Below, piece after piece: positions 1 through 9,937 of a stretch of 64,000 nt of DNA. The position numbers and the translations under genes are program-made. The DNA comes from Agrostemma githago (Eukaryota > Streptophyta > Magnoliopsida > Caryophyllales > Caryophyllaceae): positions 34,890,647 to 34,954,646 of the forward strand of contig OY288257.1 in NCBI GenBank assembly GCA_958450325.1. The letters are read 5' to 3'. Every line of letters starts with the position of its first letter. Within the stretch, counting starts at the first letter, position 1. The notes below the pieces were generated by a model. It did no database searches. It saw only the letters and a program-made list of their open reading frames with translations, and had not been told where the DNA came from.

Positions 1-279
1 TCCTTTGGAGCGATTCATGGGCTTCTTATGCTTCCTTTAGTTCGTTTCAGGTTCCCGAGGCCGATTTGGAAGAGTTGGAGCGATTCCGACTCTATACATA
101 CACATTTTGGAGCCAACGGAGTAAAGGAACGATGACTCGATGCCTTGGAATCGACCCCGAGACCTCGGGACCCAATCCCGAGCCTCCGAGACCCGATCCC
201 GAGTCCCGAGAATCGACGAGAAGCCCATGAGAGGCAAGGAAGGGCCAAAGATCTCTTAAGGGAGGCCTACAAGACCCAT

Positions 280-405
280 CCCGTTCGGGATGGGATGCAC
301 TTTGAAGGAGGCTGCTGTGAGCCCATCCCGGTCGGGACCATCCCGTCCCGATCGGGATGACAGGGCCGTTCCGATTGGGATGATCCGTCCCGGTCAGGAA
401 GCTAC
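280..405 (+). promoter_or_regulatory. Palindrome array (CCCGNNCGGG) upstream of the LTR TATA box
   Basis: Three intact CCCGNNCGGG palindromes (NN = TT, GT, AT) and two decayed ones sit just upstream of the TATA-like sequence at 451-461. The equivalent stretch of the copy at 23800-23925 has five intact palindromes. The same arrangement is present in the two reverse-strand LTR copies. Conservation of the motif in every copy just upstream of the TATA suggests a dimeric transcription-factor site or enhancer in U3. The function is inference. Confidence 0.5.
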
Positions 406-732
406 AGGGGTAGCGCGACTCTTTTCTTTTCTTCTCCTTCATTCTTGTACCCATATATATACTCCCTTCTTGTAATTTTAAGACATCTTATCTTACCCTA
501 GACTAGTTTAAGTCTCCATTAGCATCTAAAACCCTAGATTTACTCTCACTCATTAGTTTTAATCTCTCTTTAATTCTTAGTTAATCATTGTAATTAGTTC
601 TTGGATTAAGGGGATTCTTGAAGATTGTTCCAAGATTGACAACCTTGGGATTGTATTTGGGTTTCTCATTAATACAAGTTTTCATCTTTTCTTCATCCTA
701 TTGTTGGTATAACCTTTCTTACTTTTGTTCCT

Positions 733-746
733 AGTTATTTAATCTT
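733..746. repeat. Target-site duplication, left copy (LINE)
   Basis: AGTTATTTAATCTT is repeated exactly at 3084-3097. The empty site in the LTR copy near 24253-24266 has the sequence once. This proves that 747-3083 is an insertion. Confidence 0.9.
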
Positions 747-3083
747 TTTTTTTGGTAAATGGTAAGAATATATTAAAAAATGATGATCAATGTACAAATG
801 AATGGCTACATCAAATTATGTAGCCATCTCGCATCTCTAGTCCGTAATGGGTATTTAATCATGACATTAATCCTACTCCAAACTTCCACTTTAATCATTT
901 TAACTACCTGTTGCGGACACTGCACTGCGCCTTCGATTCTACACAAGTTGCGTTGTCTCCACACGTGATAGATCATGGCATTGAAAAGCGCACGGACCAC
1001 ATTGCATTGCAATTTAGTTCCCCGCACCTTGCAAGCCCAAACAAGCGCACCAGTTGACGAAATTTGTTTCGTCATCCACTCGCTTAAGCCGTTGACAACC
1101 TTGGTACTCCATTCGCACTCAAAGAAAAGGTGTTCCAGACTTTCCTCATGGGCCTCACATAAAAAACATCGGTCAGAATCAGCAACTCCAAATCTAACCA
1201 AATTAACCCTAGTGTTTAGAGCACGCCTAAAAACGAGCCATGAAATGAAGCTGTGTTTAGGGATGCTCCATCCACTCCAGACGAGACGAGCCCAAGGCAC
1301 TGTCGGGTTGTGGACCCGAATTGCCTCATAACCCTCCGAGATCCTATAGTAGGGCCGAGACCCATGCCAAAGGTCATTCACATACATATGTTTAATTTTG
1401 TCCTTAGCCTAACATATCTTTCGCCAAGCCCAGGTGACATCCGTGCTAGGTTGATATTCATTCCAGTCACGCCCCTTGAGATAAATGGAATTCACCCATC
1501 TAACCCAAAGACGATCCGGTTGGTCAAACACCCAAGCTGCTAACTTAGCCACCGCAGCCTGATTCCAGATAGTCAAGTCCCGAAGGCCTAAACCACCTTC
1601 CCCCTTAGGGCAGCATAAGTTCTCCCAACTCACCAGAGCTCTATTATTACCCTCCACTCGCCATTCCATAAAAAATTGCGACATAAGGAAATAATTCGAG
1701 TCATAACGTAAGAAGGAATAATGAAGACCATAGCCCAGTAATTATGAAGCTGGGACAGCACCGACTGAACCAAGGTCAGCCTACCTGCATAGGATAATTT
1801 TCTCGCACCAATACCCGAGATTCTCGATATAATTCTAGCCACCAAACATTCACAATCGCTCTTACTAATCCGGGTACACTGAATCGGGAGACCCAAGTAA
1901 CGAAACGGGAGCGTACCTTCAATACATCCCGAAAACCGGAGGATAGCGTCTTTCACGCCGGCGTCAACCCCAGCGAAGTAGGCGTGTGACTTGCCAGTGC
2001 TCAAACTCAAGCCCAAGGCCCTGCTAAACATAGCAAATGCCTTCCACAAGAATTCCATAGAAGGCATATCTCCTTTGCAAAAAAGCAAAAGATCATCCGC
2101 GAACATGAGGTGGGTAAGCTTCATCGATGCACATTTTGGGTGATACTTAAATTTCTTGTCAATCCTGCCAAATGTTAGGATACGAGAAAAATATTCCATA
2201 CAAATAGTAAAAAGAAGTGGTGACATTGGATCACCCTGTCGTAAACCTCTCTTCCCCCGAAAGAACCCAAACGAATCGCCATTGACACATAGTGAAAAGG
2301 AAACCGAAGTAACACACTCCATGATCAGGCGTCGAAAATGATCCGGGAACTCCAGGGCTCGCAGCATTTGATCCACAAAATCCCATTCCACACTATCATA
2401 GGCTTTGTGTAAGTCCACCTTGAACAGACATCTAGGTGAAACTCGCCCTCTTCTATACATCTTAACAAGATCCTGACATATCAAAACATTCTCAACAATA
2501 CTCCGACCCTCAATGAATCCACCTTGCGTAGGCGAGATAATCTGAGGTAGAATCTTGGCCAGCCTCGCACAAATAATTTTAGCGATACACTTATAAACCA
2601 CATTGCAACACGCAATAGGCCTAAAATCCTTTACGGACTGAGGTCGATTCATCTTAGGAATAAGAGTAATATTAGCACAGTTCAGCTGTTTCAGCAGCTT
2701 ACCTGAAATAAAGAAGTCCTGGATAGCATTAATCACATCACCTCCAACAATATCCCACGAATCAATAAAAAATTGACTCGTGAAACCATCGGGACCCGGA
2801 GCCTTGTCTCGATGAATAGCAAAAAGCGCCTTCTTGATCTCCGTCTCGGTCACACCGGCCAAAAGTGCAGCCTTATGCTCCTCTGTGCAAACACGTCCCA
2901 ACCGGACCGTGTCCACACACACGTCTTCGATCGACTTCGAATCACCCAAAAGCGAACGATAATAATGCAAAAAGGCGGCTTCGATGTCTTTCTTGTTCGA
3001 GCACTCCTCACCCTGTGCGTCCAAGAGTTTTGTGACAGCATTGTGTGCTCTCCTAGCTCTCAAGAGACCATGGAAATAAGCGG
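747..3083 (-). mobile_element. 5'-truncated non-LTR retrotransposon (plant L1-type LINE)
   Basis: The insertion is flanked by a 14-bp TSD. At its left edge it has a T-run (747-753) that is the poly(A) tail read on the minus strand. The right edge starts abruptly inside ORF2, as expected from incomplete target-primed reverse transcription. Only the reverse transcriptase and the C-terminal zinc-binding region remain; ORF1 and the endonuclease are absent. It landed in the LTR of the Athila/Tat element and is therefore younger than it. Confidence 0.92.
806..3083 (-). pseudogene. LINE ORF2 remnant: reverse transcriptase and zf-RVT
   Basis: On the minus strand the first ~470 codons (3083 to ~1680) encode a non-LTR reverse transcriptase with APGPDGF, the FKVDLHKAYDSVEW block, RQGDPMSPLLF and the catalytic FADD motif. 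A frameshift near 1680 moves the frame to 1684-1409, and a TAG stop interrupts that frame just before 1387. The last part (1387-806) has the zf-RVT signature (CFLC followed by ESLEHLFFEC). A methionine in the flanking LTR opens the same frame, but the true N-terminus is missing. With the truncation, frameshift and stop it cannot mobilise itself. Confidence 0.9.
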
Positions 3084-3097
3084 AGTTATTTAATCTT
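3084..3097. repeat. Target-site duplication, right copy (LINE)
   Basis: Exact copy of the 14 bp at 733-746, after which the host LTR sequence resumes. Confidence 0.9.
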
Positions 3098-3867
3098 GTT
3101 TCCATCTTTTTTTGTTGTTATTGTTATTGTTCTTGTTATTCATAATGAATGTTTGGATTGTGAGTTTGTTTTCTCTTATGATTGTTAGTTGGACCATGAT
3201 AATGAGTGAGTAGTGACCTTGTGGGGTTAGTAGGGGGATTAGGGGTAGATTATGGATGATTAGGGTTGATTAAGGGGAAAAGGTTACATCTTTGTTGTTA
3301 GTCACATTGTAGGCACTCTATGTGTTTGTTGATATGCTTGTGTGAGTTGTAGTGGCCATGCTTCCCATACTTGTGTTCATCTTCTCATTGATTGCTTATT
3401 TTGTGGAAATGTTGAGAATAGTTTAGTCGCGAGAGCGCGGACTAGGGTCTAAGTTGCGAGAGCCCGGACCCACCTTGACATCGGTCTAAGTTGCGAGAGC
3501 ACGGACCGACTCTAGCGATTAGGAGACACCTATACCCTTGATCACCCCAATTACCCTTCTACTCCTATGAACCCGACCTACCCCACTTCTTTCCATATTT
3601 GAGTTCATCCTCTTAGTTAGACATCGTTCAACTAGTTTATTTATTAGTTCGATCATTAGCTTAGTCATATCTCTTCTCCTCCATCATAGTTTTCCATTTC
3701 ATCTTCTTTGTGTTTGTTTGGTAATTTAGTCTTGTTGTAGGCCGACCTAGTCTAAGCTTCGCCTTACCGTCCTCGTGGATACGATCCCGACTTACCCTAG
3801 CTACCCACTAGGTGTAATCAGTAGTTTATTGATTGGCTAGGGACGTGACGAATCCCTTACCATCAAT

Positions 3868-3886
3868 TTGGCGCCGTTGCCGGGGA
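3868..3886 (+). promoter_or_regulatory. Primer binding site of the Athila/Tat element
   Basis: TTGGCGCCGTTGCCGGGGA lies two bases after the LTR end. This TGGCGCCGTTGCCGGGG type of PBS is characteristic of plant Athila/Tat Ty3/gypsy elements and fixes the LTR boundary and element orientation. Confidence 0.85.
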
Positions 3887-3907
3887 TTTAAAAATCAAAA
3901 ATGAAGA

Positions 3908-5830
3908 GTGAAGAAAAGGGTGGAAGATGTCTTGCCGGGACCGAGTGCATTACCGGAAGCCTACACCGGGAATTTTGTGGCAAAGACCCAATTTATCCAA
4001 CTCGTAGAGAGGAGCCCATTTAGTGGTTTGCCCACCGAAGACCCGCACCAACATATGGAGACTTTCTCCGATTATTGTGACGCTATATCTCAAACCGGGG
4101 TTACTCAAGATCAAATTCGTTGGGTACTCTTCCCGTTTTCTCTTATTGGAAAAGCGAAGCAATGGATCAAGAGTCTCGATAGGGCAACCATGGGGATCGA
4201 TACTTGGAAAAAGCTTGCCTTGACGTTCTACCAAAAATTTTACCCTCCGGAAAAGACGAACTTGCTTAGGGCCTCCATCACCGGGTTTCAACAAAGGGAT
4301 GAAGAGAGCCTATATGAAGCTTGGGAGCGGTTTAAGTCTTTGGTAAGATCGTGCCCTCATCATGGACTCTCACAATGGTTCTTAGTGCAACAATTTTGGA
4401 ATGGCCTTTATGAGGACTCGAGAGCCATTCTCAACATGGGCTCCAATGGTAGGTTTACCGAGGTCGATGACGACCAAACATGGGCGAGAATCGAAGAGAT
4501 GGCGGTGCATAATTCGCAATACTCTAGGCCTAGGAAGGCACATCGAGGAGGCATACATGAGGTCGATGCTATCACCAAATTAAGCATTGACCTTGGAGCC
4601 CAATTGAAAACGCACATGGAGACTATTGACAAGAAGCTCCAAAGTCACCTCGACCAAGTCCAAGGCACTAGTTCCTCACACCATCAACCGATTCAAGAAG
4701 TGAATGCTTTGGGGTTCGCACCTCCTACACCTTACTTTGGGATGTGTGACACTTGTGGAATCGTTGGTCATGACCCTATGGATTGTAGAGGGAGTATTGA
4801 GCAAGTGAACGCCTTTCAAGCGTTCAAGAAAGGTGCCTCCTACTCTAATCAATACCAAGCTTCCAATCAAGTCCCTCAACAACAAGCACTTCAACATCAA
4901 CAACAACATCGTCCCTATGTTCCACCCCCCTTACGGGACAACAATGAAGGTTACGAAAGTTATGTGGGTAACCAAAGACCCTTCAACAACTTCAAGCAAA
5001 ATAACCAAGGTACCTTCCACAACAACAAGCAAGGGTTCCAACAAGGGAACTTCAATCATGGTGGTTTCCAAGGAAACCAAAATTTCCAAGGAAATCAAAA
5101 CTATCAAAGCTACAACCATGGCAACAATCAAGGCCTTAACCAAGGAAATTCTCATGGGTTCCAAGGGAACCATCAACAACAAGCTACACAAGGTAATCAA
5201 CAACAAAGCAAGCCTAGGAGCCGGTCTCCTACTCATGATTATGGCATTCCTCTCGCCATCACCGACACTCCACATAATCCATCATCCCCACCTCGGGATT
5301 TCGACATTCAAAAGACTTTGATGGATATGCAACAAGGTCAAATGGAGATGTCAAAAACCCATCAAGAGCTCTTTGCTTATATTCAAGAGGGAAACGCGTC
5401 AAGAGATGCCTGTATGAAGATGATTGAAACCCAAGTATCTCAACTTGCTTCGGGGAGCTCCTCAAGGCAAAAGGGGCAACTACCTTCTCAAGGTGAAACA
5501 CCGACATTTGAGCATGTAAATGCTATCACCACAAGGAGAGGTACCTCTTATGACTCCTCTCCATATCCTAATGAGCAAGAGCCGATGCAAAAACCGACAA
5601 TGGAAATGACATCTCCAACTCAAGAAGAGTCAAGCTTTGACATTCCAATTGAGGAGCAAGTCTTATGGGAGGTCGAGAAACCCCAAGAAGACAACCCTCC
5701 CCCACTTCAAGAGAAAGACAAGGGAAAAAGGAAAGTGTCCTTTGAAGAGTCCACCCCAATTGAACAAAACAAGTACCAAATCAAGTTGCCTTTCCCATCA
5801 AGGCAAATGAAGACTAAGGTGGACACTTAG
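3908..5830 (+). CDS. gag: Gag polyprotein, Athila/Tat-type Ty3/gypsy
   Basis: This is a 640-codon ORF beginning shortly after the PBS. Residues ~35-180 form a plant retrotransposon gag domain (PTEDPHQHMETF, LFPFSLIGKAKQWI, LYEAWERFKSLVRSCPHHG). A zinc knuckle CX2CX4HX4C (CDTC...H...C) sits near residue 278. Residues ~310-440 are a low-complexity Gln/Asn/Gly/His stretch. The protein packages element RNA. The frame ends at TAG (5828-5830), but the following protease ORF is in exactly the same frame, and ACT-TAG-TAC looks like a mutated ACT-CAG-TAC. Gag-protease was therefore probably one ORF. An ATG at 3901 is in another frame. Confidence 0.85.
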   Translation: MKKRVEDVLPGPSALPEAYTGNFVAKTQFIQLVERSPFSGLPTEDPHQHMETFSDYCDAISQTGVTQDQIRWVLFPFSLIGKAKQWIKSLDRATMGIDTWKKLALTFYQKFYPPEKTNLLRASITGFQQRDEESLYEAWERFKSLVRSCPHHGLSQWFLVQQFWNGLYEDSRAILNMGSNGRFTEVDDDQTWARIEEMAVHNSQYSRPRKAHRGGIHEVDAITKLSIDLGAQLKTHMETIDKKLQSHLDQVQGTSSSHHQPIQEVNALGFAPPTPYFGMCDTCGIVGHDPMDCRGSIEQVNAFQAFKKGASYSNQYQASNQVPQQQALQHQQQHRPYVPPPLRDNNEGYESYVGNQRPFNNFKQNNQGTFHNNKQGFQQGNFNHGGFQGNQNFQGNQNYQSYNHGNNQGLNQGNSHGFQGNHQQQATQGNQQQSKPRSRSPTHDYGIPLAITDTPHNPSSPPRDFDIQKTLMDMQQGQMEMSKTHQELFAYIQEGNASRDACMKMIETQVSQLASGSSSRQKGQLPSQGETPTFEHVNAITTRRGTSYDSSPYPNEQEPMQKPTMEMTSPTQEESSFDIPIEEQVLWEVEKPQEDNPPPLQEKDKGKRKVSFEESTPIEQNKYQIKLPFPSRQMKTKVDT

Positions 5831-5851
5831 TACGACAAGTTCCTTAGTATT

Positions 5852-6451
5852 ATGAAGAAATTGGATGTTAGTGTCCCGTTTACCGAGTTACTTACCCAAA
5901 TCCCGGCATATGGTAAATTCATGAAAGAAATCTTGGCTAGGAAGAGGTCCATCGACAAGGAAGAGACGGTAGCGTTCACTAGGGTGGTGAGCGAGCTTAT
6001 TCAAGGTTCCACGCTTCCGAAGTTGAAGGACCCGGGTAGTTTCTCTATCCCATGCACCATCGGCAATTACAAGATCGAGAGAGCTATGTGTGATTTGGGT
6101 GCGAGTGTGAGCATTATCCCCTACACCATTTGTGAGCGATTAGGGATGACGGAGTTGAAATGTACGTCCATTACACTCCAAATGGCCGATAAGTCTCTTA
6201 ACCGACCATTGGGAATGTTAGAGGATGTGCCGGTACAAATAAGGAAGTTCTTCAGTCCGGTCGACTTCATTGTGGTTGACATGCCGGAGGATGCTAACAC
6301 TCCCATCATCCTTGGACGCCCATTTTTACACACCGCCGGTGCCGTGATCGATGTGAAGAAGGGTAGGATTACTTTTCAATTAGGCGACGAGGAGTTAGTG
6401 TTCGACCTCCAAGGCAACACTTCGCCTATGTGGTCGTGTGAAAAAAAATGA
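5852..6451 (+). pseudogene. Retropepsin-type aspartic protease, element truncated after it
   Basis: It is in frame with gag after one TAG. The core (about residues 60-180) has the plant Athila/Tat protease pattern: FSIPCTIGNYKIERAMCDLG, then ASVSIIPYTI, and later PIILGRPFL. The normal active-site D-S/T-G triad reads D-L-G here, so the catalytic Thr/Ser is replaced, as in many Athila/Tat proteases; activity is uncertain. No reverse transcriptase, RNase H or integrase follows. At 6455 the sequence switches to the inverted repeat related to the Helitron-1 downstream region, so the element is a 5' fragment. Confidence 0.8.
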
Positions 6452-6454
6452 ATG

Positions 6455-7542
6455 TTAATGTATCCCATGTATTTTACAGGCCTGTTTTGAAGATTGCCTG
6501 ACTTTTGTTCTATTGACCGCTACCTATGGCACTGTACGCATTATATTGCACTGATGTTCAGCAGGCAGTCCCTTCCAAACGTTGGTCTACTTCTTCCTAG
6601 GCCAGTCCTCACCCACGGGTGGATATGAGTGCTTAACTCCATGGCCACCGGGAGGAAGGGTACTAACGTCTTATTACTAACTGAAGATAAGTTAGCCATG
6701 TTCTACATGTTTGATGACTCCATGTTTTACATTTAGTCGGGGATGGCAGTTGCGGGTAAAGAATATTTACCGGAAGGGGTAGAGGCATGCGTGTTAATTG
6801 GTGGAGTTTACTGCCTTTCTCACTCTCACCCTTAACGATGCCAATTGGAAAATTTTATAAATTCTCGATATACTAAAACTCAATAATAAAACCGTTTTCT
6901 TCCGTCATCGTAATATACCAAGACCATCTTCCTTTATAATTGATATATGGACTTGCGCAGAATAAAAAGTACTCTTTTGCGGTGAATTCTCGAAACACTG
7001 TCGCATTTACATTTTCTAGGTTGCCCCCTCCGTCCTTAAAGTTTATTCGTATTTTTTTTTGTTTCCCCTGAGCGTAGAATAAGAGGTCGAATTAAAATAC
7101 GTACGGTAATGGATGGCGAGCTTCGACGATCGTTTATTTATAGATAGATATTGGTGGTGGGCGTGTACAAAATAGTATGAATGTAAGCCTAACAATGTCA
7201 AGGGAGTAATATTGAGTGTACAAAACTTGAAAAAAAACAACAAAGGGAAACTTAAAGGACGTCCCAAATAGCGACCAGAAATAAACATAAACAACGGAGT
7301 GAGTATCGGTCTAATTAGGCGACCTGGTGTTGCAGGTGATGAAGTCACTTATACTACTCTTGTTTGACTATTCCATGAATACGTAATATTCTTAGGTTTA
7401 CTGAATTGGTATTATCTTGGGAATACGTCCTACAATTGGTATTATTGTTGTTAGATAACCCTCTTGTACTTTACAAACAATATTAACTACATAACTTTAT
7501 TTAAAATTCTCTCATTGAAATATAAAATTCTTAAACTCTAAG
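6455..7542 (+). repeat. Arm A of a ~1.09-kb inverted repeat
   Basis: Read on the plus strand it matches the reverse complement of 25270-26357 over its full length with scattered substitutions. In arm B this sequence lies just downstream of the Helitron-1 helicase stop (26473), so it probably derives from the 3' part of a Helitron. It starts where the protease fragment ends and ends exactly at the base where arm B is cut by an LTR. No convincing gene lies inside; it holds a possible MITE (7019-7303). Confidence 0.85.
7019..7303. mobile_element. Possible Stowaway-like MITE
   Basis: This ~285-bp AT-rich stretch is bounded by TA dinucleotides. It has imperfect terminal inverted repeats of the CCCTCCGT type (CCCCCTCCGTCC at left; reverse complement of ACGGAGTGAG at right), as seen in Stowaway MITEs of the Tc1/mariner superfamily. 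A second copy is carried within arm B (about 25507-25793). The repeats are imperfect and no empty site is available. Confidence 0.4.
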
Positions 7543-8347
7543 CCCCACACCCTTTCCTCCCACACCTTTTCCTCCCCCAATACCGACGGAAAAAAAGGGG
7601 TACATCTTCCACTCTCCCAGAAATCTTCTGTAGCATTTGCTGGACTTCCATCAAGACCAATTTTTCACTGTAAGTTTCCTGCTACTGCACACCTCACACA
7701 GTTTTGGTTGACATAAATCGCGAAGTAGTCCCGGTTAGTGGTTGGTATGCCCTAGCATCCCCGCGTTATGTGCAGGTCGTTTTATTCTCTTGTATGAGTT
7801 CCTTCTACTTGCCTTCTTCACGCGCTTGTTCCTTCTTTTCCAGAGTCTTCCTGCCTTCTTCCTTTCTTATCCTTGTGTATGCTTCGTTTAGGCTTGGCAA
7901 TGCACGCACGTGCAGCAGTTTATAGTCTGGATAATAGCTGTGTCCATTTACCTTGCCGATGGTGCTGTAACGACACAGCCACATCCATGTGATTAATTCT
8001 TGGTATGCTCGGAGTCAGATCTTTCGCCGATGACCGCAATGCTCGTTATTTTTTTCTTGTGCATGTACAGATTCGTACCTTGTATTCTATACCTATTTCA
8101 TAAGGGAAAGGTGGCACCTTTATAAAGGCATTTACTTTTGTGTACCCATTAATTAGATGTAATTGGATAATAGATGAGATTATCACAGCAGGATGAATGT
8201 TGTATATGAAAGAAGGTGCCGCTTGGTGTTTCGTCACATCACCGGCAATTATTTTCACCATGTTATTGTTCTCGCTTTGTGTTTCTGCACTACCTATGCA
8301 GCTAACTATGTCTGACCAGTATCCTGACGTGTAGTGTTACCATGCAG
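7543..8347 (+). other. 5' region and probable intron of F-box gene A
   Basis: This 0.8-kb non-coding stretch starts with a C-rich tract (7542-7580) and ends at a splice-acceptor-like ...ACCATGCAG just before 8348. The sequence before the acceptor resembles that before the matching acceptor of F-box gene B (both share a CCAGT...TGACGTG block and end in CAG). This supports a conserved intron in the 5' part of the transcript. I did not find a convincing first exon. Confidence 0.4.
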
Positions 8348-8364
8348 GACTTCCACCCGTAGGC

Positions 8365-8964
8365 ATGTCTCCGTATTGTTGCAGGGGATGGATATCAAAC
8401 AACATAGACGAGGATAGGGATACCATCGTAGCTGGAAACAGGCAACAGAAGTTGGAGCGCTTGCATTTCATTTACAGTTCCCCGAATGAAGTTACAGTTC
8501 ACGATAAGCGATGCTCGCATGTAAGTCAAGTCCTCTCCAGCGACGACTACATGGAACATATATTCGTGAAACTTGATGCCCCTAGCAAGGCAGCGATGTC
8601 ACTTGTCTGCAAGCGATGGGCTCAGATGTTCGCACTAAGGTCAGATGCGCCTAGATGGGCTGCAGACTATGATGTACTCCTGCAAAGACACCATCACTTT
8701 GGTATAACAACTACCATTCGGGATGATGTTGTCGTTTCACGTAGATGCAGATGCTACTTGACAGACAATAGCCTCGCAAGGAGAATAATGCATAATTTCC
8801 AGGTGGTGGCGCTATCTTCCACACCTCATCTAGACATTACTGGATTTACCGCTGCAGAAACTACAGACGCCTATGTTGAGCAGTACGGCGTGAGAGCTAC
8901 CCTCACAGGACAGCGTGTAGCTCTGGGATTACTCGGCAAGTTAGATGTTATTGTCCTTGAATGA
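8365..8964 (+). CDS. F-box-like protein A, Helitron-associated
   Basis: This 199-aa ORF begins with MSPYCCRGW, which aligns with MDPYHCRVW of gene B at 62646, so the start is conserved. Residues ~56-95 fit an F-box: DYMEHIFVKLD, then AMSLVCKRWAQMF. F-box proteins bind SKP1 in SCF ubiquitin ligases. The C-terminal half (RCRCYLT, LARRIMH, STPHLDI) is conserved between A and B but belongs to no family I recognise; it would be the target-binding part. About 117 of 199 residues (59%) match gene B by hand count. The ORF is intact. No helicase lies beside this copy. The link to Helitrons comes from gene B and from the adjoining inverted repeat. Confidence 0.65.
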   Translation: MSPYCCRGWISNNIDEDRDTIVAGNRQQKLERLHFIYSSPNEVTVHDKRCSHVSQVLSSDDYMEHIFVKLDAPSKAAMSLVCKRWAQMFALRSDAPRWAADYDVLLQRHHHFGITTTIRDDVVVSRRCRCYLTDNSLARRIMHNFQVVALSSTPHLDITGFTAAETTDAYVEQYGVRATLTGQRVALGLLGKLDVIVLE

Positions 8965-9932
8965 CTTTGTCACCAATTTACATAACTATGGCTGCTGCAT
9001 GTATGTGACATAACCTAACTGTAATTGCTTCCTAGGCATACCCCTCTGCAACATATCTACTATCGTTGATTGTGTTTGTGGGTCTGGAACATATCCTTTT
9101 CTACATGGTGTCGCAGTCGCATGTTTGGGGTATAGCTTTACTATGTATGCTGACTGTCTAGCTGCAATTCGAGGCCTGTATCTCCTGATTCTGTAAAATC
9201 GGTCGTGTGCTCCTGCTATAGGACCATGTTGGCACCGACGGTCTTGTGTCGCACGGTAACTTTTTGTGCTGGCCTTCCAGCAATCTTGTGTGTCTCAGGA
9301 CAGTTGCGGGATCCGGATTCTGGCTTTAGGTAACTGGCCACAGGCCTGAAACGCTTTCGTCTGCTTTAGTAAACATTGTCACGTTTCGGAGGGGTGTTTC
9401 CCACCCACTGTGAACGTCTATGTATGCCTGCAGTTTCCCCTCAGACCTGGTGTACAGCACCTGCAGGGCATAGTCACAGGCTGGAAGCAAGCAGTGCCTG
9501 TATCTCATCTTTTACACGCTGTCTGTGGGTGATACCCGTCCCTGAACTGAGTATGTTGTTGATGTTCATGTGTGGGACCGTTACCCTAAACTGTAACTGT
9601 GGATTTCCGTATTCTAGCGGGTGAGTGTACAGAAAATGTAATCGATACGTGTATTGTTACGTGGCCTGTAGGCTTGATATCCTAATCACATAGAAATGTC
9701 TACAGCATTATACGATCGACTAGCACATGTCGTGGCAAGTATATCGGCTGTCACAGTGTCTGGGGTTGAGCGATTCTGACAGCAAATTGCAGGGTAGATA
9801 TTTTGGTAGACAAGAGACGCGAATAACGGATGCACCTGTCCTGACCATGTGTTAGAAACTAATGCGCACAGTTAAACGCAAACGTGAATACTACTACATC
9901 TGCCACTCCAAAGCAATGCGTCTACAGAACGT
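8965..9932. other. Intergenic, no gene recognised
   Basis: About 970 bp after F-box gene A with balanced composition and only short ORFs. I see no homology to the other elements in the window. Confidence 0.5.
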
Positions 9933-9937
9933 CGTGT
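9933..9937. repeat. TSD CGTGT, left copy (solo LTR)
   Basis: CGTGT is repeated at 11558-11562, directly flanking the LTR at 9938-11557. Confidence 0.8.

Larger units (their letters stand above)
1..3865 (+). mobile_element. 5' LTR of an Athila/Tat-type Ty3/gypsy element, cut by the window edge and split by a LINE
   Basis: Comparison with the copy starting at 23458 (TGATAAGTGT) shows that about 63 bp of this LTR lie before base 1. The LTR ends at CCATCA (3865), directly before the primer binding site. Without the LINE and one duplicated target site it would be about 1.58 kb, close to the 1,620-bp solo LTR at 9938-11557. It holds an array of CCCG-NN-CGGG palindromes (280-405) and a TATA-like CCATATATATA at 451-461, so the promoter lies near 450. 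Family assignment rests on the PBS and the gag-protease that follow. Confidence 0.85.

Noticed and set aside
4833..5321. Asn/Thr/Lys-rich 162-codon frame inside gag
   Set aside because: Alternative frame of the Gln/Asn repeat part of gag.
7704..7925. Small hydrophobic ORF upstream of F-box gene A
   Set aside because: No conservation with the upstream region of gene B; lies in the probable intron.
8365..8964. Homology of the F-box-like protein to viral silencing suppressors that are F-box proteins
   Set aside because: Only the general F-box logic is shared; I see no sequence similarity outside the F-box.
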